Positions 56,087 through 64,000 of a stretch of DNA of 64,000 nucleotides are shown here, piece by piece. The notes under the pieces are model-generated. The model was not told the origin of the DNA. It searched no databases and worked only from the letters and a program-made list of their open reading frames with translations. The position numbers and the translations under genes are program-made. Source of the DNA: Azolla caroliniana (taxonomy: Eukaryota > Polypodiophyta); contig JBHGNT010000002.1 of assembly GCA_043228905.1 (NCBI GenBank), positions 2,356,001 through 2,420,000 on the forward strand, read 5' to 3'. How positions within the stretch are numbered: the first letter of the stretch is position 1; each line of letters begins with the position of its first letter.

Positions 56087-59000
56087 CTATCCCCCCTTTA
56101 AAATGACGAGTGTAACGAGTCGTTTTGGATTGAGGACCTGGTTTGTCTGGATATTGACGATGGAAGTCTTCAAGAAGAGCACGAGCATTGGTGACATTCT
56201 CTATTGGTTCCCAAGTACGCTCACTGGGACTATATCCTAGACAATCGACTAGATAGTAGAGCTTGTTGCGAACAAGCTTGGAATCAAGGATGGCGGCAAC
56301 CTCGTACTCAGGTCCATCTTCAAGCTCGATCGGGGGTGGAGGCTGTGTAATACGTCCTGGGATGGTGCTCTCTTGATAGGGTTCGAGGAGAGAACTATGA
56401 AACACCAGGTGTATCATAAGTTGTGGAGGTAGATCAAGACGAAAAGCGACATCATTAATCTTTCCTATAATACGGAAAGGACCTAATCGTCGATAATCCA
56501 ACTTCTCGCATGGGCGAGTAGTCTTGATGTGTCGTCAGAGTAGCCATACCCGATCTCCAATGTTAAAACTAGATGGGAGTCGATGACGATCCGCATAAAC
56601 CTTGTGTGTTTGTTGAGCTTGTTGGAGATGAGTAGATAAATCCGCTTGTATCTTGCGTAACCTCTCCAAACGATCCTCTGCGCAAGGATTTGTGGACACC
56701 TCTAGGGTTTCAAGTACACACCACCGGGGGTGACATCCCGTATAAGCATAAAATGGCGTAACTTTAGTGGATGCGTGGATAGAGTTGTTATAGGCAAATT
56801 CGGCGAAGTGGAGAATATCTGCCCAGTCATCCTGATGATAGCTGAGAAAGCACCGTAGATACTGCTCCAGCGTTTGATTGATTCGTTCGGCTTGGCCGTC
56901 GGTTTGTGGGTGGTAACCGGAGGAGAGGTTACAAGTGACCTTGAGCATGTTAAAAAGGTGCTTCCAGAATTTTGACACGAACTAGGGTCCACGGTCGTTG
57001 ATGATACTATCGGGAAGTCCATGATGCCGACATACTTCACGCATGACAATTTCGGCAGTGTCTTCACTGGAGATCTCCTTAGTACATGGTAAGAAATGAG
57101 CCATCTCCGTATATTGATCGACCACCGTTAGAATCGCATTGAACCCCTTAGAGACTGGAAGATCTGTGATGAAGTCTAGAGCAATGGATTGCCACGGCTT
57201 GCTTGGAATTGGTAATGGTTCTAATAAACCATATGGATGATGCCTTGGCATTTTCTCTCTACAACATGTATCACAAGTCCGAACAAAATCCTCGACAAAT
57301 TGTCGCATGTAGGGCCACCAGAATGATCGTTGTACTAAATGTAATGTTTTAGTACTACCAAAATGCCCAGATGTATATGTGTCATGACAGTTTTGTACTA
57401 CTTGAAGGCGGCAAAAACCATTAGGAACATACAAAAGTTCTTTAAAGAAGAGTAATCCATCATGGTATTTGAATTGTCGATAGTCCGTACTTGGTGGTTG
57501 CGACTGTGAACACGACGCTCGAGAGGGATCAATTTGTGCTAGTATAGCTTGGGCAAACGCATCTGTCTTCAAGTCTTCGCGTATGGTATCGATAACGCGG
57601 GAATCCATGGGCATGTCAAAGATCTGTGTTGCTTGTGGTTGTGCCGGTCCCAAGATGACTTGTTTTTGGTTATCGAAAGCTAGCTCGCCGGGACGAGGTG
57701 CTAGATACGAACGTCGTGATAATGCATCTGCCTTCCCTTGGGGTCAGTTTCCTTTTAATGAAGTAAAATCCACTGCTTCCCTGGACGATATGTAATTTTG
57801 AATTCGAAACGCGTGAGGAAGTGGGCCCACCGAGCTTGACGTCGATTCAACACACGAGCATCCTGAAAGTAGGCAAGGTTCTTGTGGTCACTAAATACGG
57901 TGACCGGATGAGAGGATCCCTCCAAAAAATGCCTCCAGAAAATGCCTCCACTATTGCCAATAGCTCCTTATCATGAATTTCGTAGTTGATTTCAGCGGCG
58001 TCAAACTTGCGTGAGTGAAAAGCCACAGGATGTAGCTTCTCATCATTCCTCTGTTGTGACAGAATGCTCCCCAATGCAAAATTTGATGCGTCAGCTTCGA
58101 TAATGAATTGGAGCCGATGTAAATGCCTTTTTAAGACTCTCGAAAGCCATGTCCGTTTCTTCGGACTAGATGAACGGTTGTCCCTTCCTGGTAAGTTGTG
58201 TGAGAGGTAGAACGATCTTTGAGTAATCTTGTATGAACTTCCGGTAAAAATTGGCAAAGCCTAGGAAGCATTGCACATCCCGCACCGAACGCGGAGTCTG
58301 CCATTCTACCACCGTTTTGACCTTAGCTGGGTCCATGGAGATGCCTTCTGACGAAATGATGTAGCCGAGAAATTCCACTTGGTTGCACCCGAAACTACAT
58401 TTTTCCAGCTTTGCATACAGACCATGTTCTCGAAGTCGTTTTAGTACTAATAGTACATGAGAATCATGTTCTTCTTGGGTCTTTGAATAAACCAGTAGAT
58501 CATCCAAATAGATGATCAAACAATCATCCAATAGATCTTGGAATATATCATTAGCCATGTGCTGGAAGACTGTCGACGCATTAGTGAGGCCGAATAGCAT
58601 GACCGTATACTCGAAGTGCCCATATCTGGTGCGAAACGCGGTCTTCGATTCGTCTCCTGGTCGGATCCGTACGAGGTTATATGCTCCCCGTAAGTTGATC
58701 TTCGTGAAGAACCTGGCACCATTGATCCGTTCTAAAAGACTTGAGATAAGGGGAAGAGCATACCTATTCCTTATTGTAACCTTATTCAGGCCACGGTAAT
58801 CTACAACGAGACGAAGCGATCCATCCTTTTTCTTGACGAAGAAAATGGGCGCGCCGGTTGGAGATTTCGAATGCCGAATGAAACCATTTTCCAAATTCTC
58901 CTCTATATAGGCCCGAAGGACTTCCAGCTCGGTTGGTGACAAATTGTAGATCGGTCCCCATGGCGGTTCTTTTCCCGGTTGTAAATCGATGGGGCAATCG

Positions 59001-59635
59001 TACGGTCGATGATGAGGAAGTGTGTTGGCTTGTACTTTATCGAACACATCGGCATAATGACGATACTTCTCAGGAAGTTGAACGGTGGATTCTTCTTTAA
59101 TGGTGCTGGAGGGGTTTACTGATATTGCAAAGAGGAACATTTCCTCCTTGCGCCCTTCTTTACGCAACTGACGTAGCGAAATGGTTGCCATCTTTTGAGT
59201 TGACCCTTGGGTTTGTCGACACCGGATTTCTCTTGTTCTCCAATCTATGTCTGGGTTATGTAACTTGAACCATGGTAGTCATAAAACTATGGGATGTTCT
59301 GGGATACTAATAATATTAAATGATACTACACATGCTAAGTTATCTAGGACAATATTAATGGGCTCTGACTCTTCTATGATATTTCCGGAAGCAATGGGAC
59401 GTCCATGAATGACTACTACAGAGGCTGGGCACTGGAGTTTTCTTAGGGATATCTTATGAGCTTGAGCAAATTTCTTATCCATAAAGCAAGAGTTAGCTCC
59501 GGAATTTAGGAGTGCTAGGACATGTACTGGAGGGGTACTTTTAGTACTAACTATTACTTGGGCTACGAACACATCACTCACTTGCTTAGAGGGAATGGAA
59601 CCACTAATGGGATGCACAGATCTAGGGCTGTCCAA
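56079..59635 (-). pseudogene. Gypsy2 pol: protease, RT, RNase H, integrase, chromodomain; decayed
   Basis: Pieces in order: protease with ALLNSGANS (about 59515-59490; the active-site Asp is replaced by Asn), RT with FTKINLRGAYNLV (Asn at the first catalytic Asp) and intact IYLDDLLVYS, RNase H beginning [13 protein letters not shown] in a shifted frame, then integrase with HFGSTKTLHLVQRSFWWP...CDTCCR, ALDFITDLP and NDRGP followed by an in-frame TAG. The last part has YHPQTDGQAERINQTLEQYL, another in-frame stop after DRVWLL, and a chromodomain (EYEVAAILDSKLV...YLVDCLGYSPSERTWEPIEN). This is a chromovirus-type Ty3/gypsy element. At least two frameshifts and two stops make it dead. Confidence 0.88.
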
Positions 59636-59685
59636 CCAAACGGCTCCTATTTTGGCTGGACTTAGTCGTTTAACTCTTCTTCTAA

Positions 59686-60809
59686 CTAACTAAGGACATC
59701 AAATCTGTTCGCTAGATCTGGGCTATTAGTACTATTAGGACTATCAGATATCCCTACTGAAATAGGCTCGGGTTTAGTACAATTAGAACTAGCGACTATT
59801 TGGTTTACCTGTCTTCTTGGCCTATGGGGGCAATTTATTGCAATATGTCCTAGTTCACCGCAGTAAAGACATAGTCGATTTGTACGACGTCGCTGCTTTT
59901 CTTCTTCGGATAATGGCCCTCGACGACGTGTAGTGTCAATCTCCATCGGAGTCGGAGTATTTGCTAGAGGCGCATTATATGACTCCCTCAAAAAAGGTCT
60001 TGCTACCACTGAGGCTTAGGTGGGCTCTGATCTTGCCCTCGGCATCTGTAGTTGTCGTTCCGAACGTCGCTCAAAGAGGCGGTTGTCACATCTCACTGCG
60101 CGACTGATTGCTTCTGTTAAGGACTTTGGCTCTTCGGGGAAGGTCAAGAGTAAATCCTTGACGTCGTTGCGTAAACCATAACGGAATTGCTCCATCAATG
60201 CTTGATCATCCCAAGGGATATTGGCGGCGAGTAGGCAAAAATCTGCAGCGTATGCAGAGGTTGGATGGTCACCTTGGCGTAATCGTCGAATTTTGTTGAT
60301 TGTGGTCCTGATGCTGTTAGTATCTCTGAAACATGCTTTAAACTCACCTAGAAACTCTTCAAAATTGTTGAGTAACGGAGATTCCTTTTCTAATAGTGGA
60401 GCGAACCATGCCAACGCTGAGCCACTTAACAAAGTGCCTACTAAACCCACTCGTGATCGGTGGGATTTCGGGAAGGATGCATTTGAATAACTAATCGCAC
60501 CTGGTTAAGGAACCCTCTAAACTGTGATCGCGTTCCATCGAACTTCGTGGGAAGGGCAATCTTGGGTTCTTTATGAATCCCTTGTGTTCCGGGCCCTTGT
60601 TGTTGCATCGCTACGATGGTCGCTTCAAGTTGTTGCACGCGTTACGCAAGTTCCCCATGTTGTTGTTGCGTTTGCTGTTTTTCTAAGGAGATTTGCTGAA
60701 GATCCCCCAGCAACCGTTGGTTTTCTTGTTCCAAAGCATGGAACTTCTCTTTCACACATTGAAATTCCGAGAAAACAGATTGATATTCTTCAACGCTAAC
60801 AGTGGCCAT
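59686..60809 (-). pseudogene. Gypsy2 gag, decayed
   Basis: The ATG at 60809 starts MATVSVEEYQS, leading into a short coiled coil. An in-frame TAA lies at 60642-60644. The capsid part has PTKFDGTRSQFRGFLNQVRL and, after a one-base shift near 60447, GTLLSGSALAWFAPLLEK. Another in-frame TAA lies near 60003-60018. The C-terminus carries a zinc knuckle CLYCGELGHIAINC (C-x2-C-x4-H-x4-C). Only about 38 bases separate the ATG from a foreign LTR at 60848, so the expected 5' LTR of Gypsy2 is missing here. Confidence 0.83.
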
Positions 60810-60847
60810 TGTTAACTCTTCGGGCCGGACAATGGCCTAACACAGGG

Positions 60848-61242
60848 TGTCTACGGGAGACACTTCACCAAAGGGTGTTACGGCAACCGGATTAGACTTC
60901 AACGCTTAATCCGACTTAATCAAGTTACTTATTAGGATCGTCTTCATAACACGCGTAAGATATAACAATTAAGACAGAACGGCAATTGACACAGAGATAT
61001 AACAACACTTAAGCTTTCATTAATTAACCGCTAACTATTACATTGTATCCGGGCCTTTAAATAGGTTTCCGGTCTGTATTACAAAACAGTGCCATCCGCA
61101 CCTGTTCAGGATCGGTCCGGATCCGGAATGGCATACCGATTCCGGTCCGTCCGTCCACACTCATAGCTTAATTACAACCACATTCCTACTACTTAATTAG
61201 CTCTTCGTTTCCCACTCTGGACTCCTTTGCCGGCCGGTAACA
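60848..61242 (+). mobile_element. Element C left LTR (395 bp), inserted at the Gypsy2 leader
   Basis: TG/CA ends (TGTCTACGGG ... CGGCCGGTAACA). The start forms a small hairpin, GTGTCT...AGACAC. It contains CCGGATCCGG-rich sequence and TTTAAATAGG. A PBS-like TGGCATGCCCGTGGGA follows at 61245-61260, implying plus orientation. The partner LTR would be beyond the window. Confidence 0.55.
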
Positions 61243-61244
61243 CA

Positions 61245-61260
61245 TGGCATGCCCGTGGGA
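61245..61260 (+). promoter_or_regulatory. PBS-like site of element C
   Basis: Identical to the 16-base site at 25693-25708. Similarity extends to a CCTTG-ACGTCGA phrase about 25 bases downstream. The tRNA is unidentified. Confidence 0.5.
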
Positions 61261-61296
61261 CAGTACCTTGTACGTCGAATCCACAACCGACCCTTG

Positions 61297-63993
61297 CTAT
61301 TCTTCGTCCAAAATGTCCAGAATGCTCTGTTCGAGAGGCTCCAATGGTTCATCTGGAAGTGGTTGTTGTTGTTGCTGCTCTGTTGCTGTCTGCTGCGGTG
61401 GGTCCGTTGGTGGTTGCTGCGGCTGCTCCTCCGTTTGTGGCTCTGACACCGGCGTCTCCGTCGTTGCTCCCTGCGTCGTGATGGTCTCCGGTTGACTAGT
61501 TCCCGGCTGGCCCTCAGCCGACGACGGTTCCTCATCACTAAGGTTAACCGTTGTCGCTTCCTGTGCTTTTTCTTCCCGTACCCGGGACCGCTCGTAGCTT
61601 TCAAACTGGATTTGAGCGTCCAGCCTATCATCGTCCAGCTGAGCTACGAGCTGTCTGACCTGCGCCAGCTGTTCATCTGCCAGGACTTGGAAGTCGTCGG
61701 CCAGCTCGTCCCGTATGGCGGTGAAGTCCTCGGAAGTCAGTGTATAACAGTCATCTCCTTCCTTCCGCCAGTTTGCCACATCCGCCTGTAGCAACTGGAG
61801 TTCCGCCGCGTTTTGTGCCCACTTTGTCCACCATTTTACGGAGCTTTCATCAATCAAGTGCTTCGTCTGATTCAGCCATGCCCGGAGGATGGACTGAATC
61901 CGGCTCGTTCCCAATTGCGATTTGGTTTCTGCCGCTTGCCGTTCCTCCTTCAGTTGTTTGATGATTTTTACGTTGTCCTCCGCCTGCGCCTTGTAATGCG
62001 TCAATTGCCTTTGATATGTACTTTGTAATTTCTGCAATACTGTAGACACTCTCTCTTTGTCTTCCTGCTGCTGCTTCTGGAGCTCCATCCGGACCTTCTC
62101 CGCCTCTTCCAAGCATCTTGTATTTTCCGCCCGTTCGTCGACGATCGCCGTTGCGGCCCGATCAACTGCCTGCTGGAGCTCGGCCATCCGTTCTTTATGC
62201 TCTATTTCCAGCCGTTTGTAGTTCCGGTGCAGGTGCTCAAAATCATCCGTCTTTTGCTTGAGCCGTGCGTTGATCTGACGACGGGCCCGGTCCTCGCAAT
62301 CCTTCTGCTGGCGGAGCTCTTCCTTTAGCCGTTCTATCTCTGTTTCCGCCGTTTTCCGCAGCTTGTCCTTTTACTGCAGCACTTTATCTTTCTCCTCCTT
62401 TAGCCGGTCGTACGCTTGATGGCCTTTCCGGAGGCTCTCCTCTGCCCGGCGGAGGTTCTCAGCAGTCTTCTTTAATTCGGCTTCGGCCGCCGTCTTCAAT
62501 TCTCGTTCACGGCTCCTTAGCGCTTCTTGTGCGGCAAGTTCCTCTCTCAATTCCGCAAGCTCCCGAGCTTGCGCCGCATCTCTCGCCGGAACGGTTTCCG
62601 TTGCCGGGGTCTTATTGGTATGTACAGGTCGATCCGTTTCATTATTCTGTACACTTACCGGAGTCACCGGTGATTGGATCCGTATTTTAGCCATCTCTGT
62701 CGTGACCTGATCCAAATCTTTTCCAAGGCACCGGATTATGGATCGGGCCGTCTCTAGTTGTTCGGTTGTGACGAGCAACCGTTCGCTTTGCGCTCTTTCT
62801 TCCGCCTCTATATACCCCACTGCTCCGGCTATCTGTTCGCCTATCCACCGGAGCCACAGGCTACCGGTGCCTTGTTGTGCTTGCACGGAGGTTTGATAGA
62901 TGGGCTCACTTGTAGAGGGGTGGTCCCGCCTGGTTGCGCCGAGTTGCAGTTCCGTTTCTGCCCGTGGACCATCCTGCTGTCCTTGGTCCCCTTGCGCTTC
63001 TTCTTGGCTGACCGAGGGAGGCTGCAGTGACCTTTCCGGCTCTGGCGGAATGGGACTTGCCGGTGTTGTCGGTGGTGCCGGGGCTTCTGTTTCCGGTTCC
63101 TTCTGCACCGGTTCCGGTTCCTTCCTTGGCGTAGGAGTCTCAGTATGGGGAGCCGGTGTTCCCTCCGTCTGAGGGTCCGAACGATTCCCGGCTGTCTCAA
63201 CGGTCCTTGCCGACGACCGTCGCTGGAGGTGCTCCGTAGGCTCCTCCTCTATTTCCTCCTCCTGAGCTCCGGCATTGAGTTTTGCCGCCAAGGGGTCCAC
63301 TTCTCGATTCACCGGTCGGCGGAGTGTGACCTTTACGGGTCGTGCCGGTGGTTCCTCCTGCGCCTCCGTTGGGCGCTTCCGGCTGCCACTTCCTGTTGCC
63401 GCCTGGTCTGCATCCACCGCCTTTCCCTTACTGGCCTTAGAGGCCAACAGCTGTTGCTGTTTGGAAGCCGTCCTTGGGGTGCCGTTCGGCACTCTTCCTC
63501 GCTTCTTGCGCTGGACGGTCTGAACGGGTGGCACCAGCAGGGTGAGCCACTGCGTTACGGCGTGCCATATCCTTCGTCCGTCTCGGCCTTCTTTGCCGTC
63601 TTTGCCTCTGACGATCTCGATCGCCACACACAACCTGTCTGCAATCAATACTGGCCAATCCACCTTGATCCCTTCATAGGTGGCGATGATCATCCCTGCC
63701 CGGTTCTGCGGCATGACAGGGGGTCTAGGGTATACGTGGCCGTATTCATGGAGCACACGAGCAATTTCGCGGAACAGCATATCTCCGCCGCCCTGTGTCC
63801 GGTAGCCCTTGCTGGCTAGAGAGTACTCACCAAAATACCTGATGAGTTGCTCCGGGGTTGGATTGTCGATCGTGAGTATGCCTCCCTCCGGAAGGCCTGT
63901 TAACGCTCGAATCGCCTCTGCCGTTATGACCTCTGTATCGATTTCCTTGATCACAATGTCGGCTTCTTTGTGTGGCGGTACTTCCATCATCAT
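61297..63993 (-). pseudogene. ~900-codon ORF with Pro-rich middle and C-terminal coiled coil, one in-frame TAA
   Basis: From the ATG at 63993 the frame encodes 540 residues to a TAA at 62371-62373, then continues in the same frame with no indel to a TAG at 61297-61299 (about 898 codons). Residues 1-170 are globular (ALTGLPEGGILTIDNPTPEQ, PVLIADRLCVAIEIVRG, IWHAVTQWLTLLV) and loosely recall plant retrotransposon-associated proteins. Residues about 170-370 are rich in Pro, Glu, Thr and Arg. The rest, across the stop, is a long coiled coil (ELAELREELAAQEALRSRE, ERLKEELRQQKD). The end is ILDILDEE. I see no zinc knuckle, protease or RT. If the TGG site marks the PBS, this ORF is antisense to its element. 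Otherwise it could be a gag-like protein of a minus-strand element. Family unknown. Confidence 0.55.
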
Positions 63994-64000
63994 CAGGAAG

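Overview
This window reads as nuclear DNA of a land plant with a repeat-rich genome. It holds three ordinary plant genes: a spliced CCCH zinc-finger/WD40 gene, an S40-type senescence regulator and an eight-cysteine secreted protein. Plant-type (TTTAGGG)n telomere-like tracts and large amounts of LTR and LINE retrotransposon sequence support this. The retroelement styles and the two unusual gene islands described below suggest a gymnosperm or a seed-free vascular plant rather than a flowering plant. That placement is an inference with low to moderate confidence.

Layout. 0.3-6.3 kb (minus): a nine-exon ZFWD-type gene with a telo-box-rich promoter. 7-19 kb: AT-rich, gene-poor DNA with two copies of a hAT-like MITE family (perfect and near-perfect 8-bp target duplications), local diverged tandem duplications and a LINE fragment. 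19.8-22.7 kb (minus): a decayed, intron-containing gene that joins a ParB-like domain to a circularly permuted (beta-class) DNA N4/N6 methyltransferase. 22.8-29.3 kb: a non-autonomous LTR element (A) with a charged, repeat-rich ORF. Its right LTR is split by a second LTR element (B) with a pyrimidine-rich core. 29.6-34.4 kb (minus): a very young Ty3/gypsy element with indistinguishable 243-bp LTRs. 34.5-37.8 kb (plus): a decayed gene of the DUF7869 type.

If elements A+B and the young gypsy element are removed conceptually, the ParB-methyltransferase gene and the DUF7869 gene become head-to-head neighbours about 0.5 kb apart. This divergent pair is the best candidate for an undescribed system: a putative mobile unit coding a DNA methyltransferase and a possible RNase H-fold enzyme. 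Both genes are broken here.

38-48 kb: gene-poor DNA carrying the S40-like gene with three CACGTG boxes upstream and the eight-cysteine gene with a clear TATA box. 48.2-53.5 kb (minus): a full-length LINE flanked by about 37-bp direct repeats. Its ORF2 stays in one frame for 3.7 kb and carries six stops. 53.6-54.2 kb: an 84-bp tandem array grown from a tRNA-like (SINE-like) head. 55.0-60.8 kb (minus): a decayed chromodomain gypsy element beside a sibling LTR. 60.85-64 kb: an LTR, a TGG-initiated PBS-like site shared with element B, and a minus-strand frame of about 900 codons with a C-terminal coiled coil, antisense to the orientation implied by that site. It runs nearly to the window end.

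Three small genes look functional; the mobile sequence is mostly dead. Most stops in the elements could come from C-to-T changes, as expected for methylated, silenced repeats.
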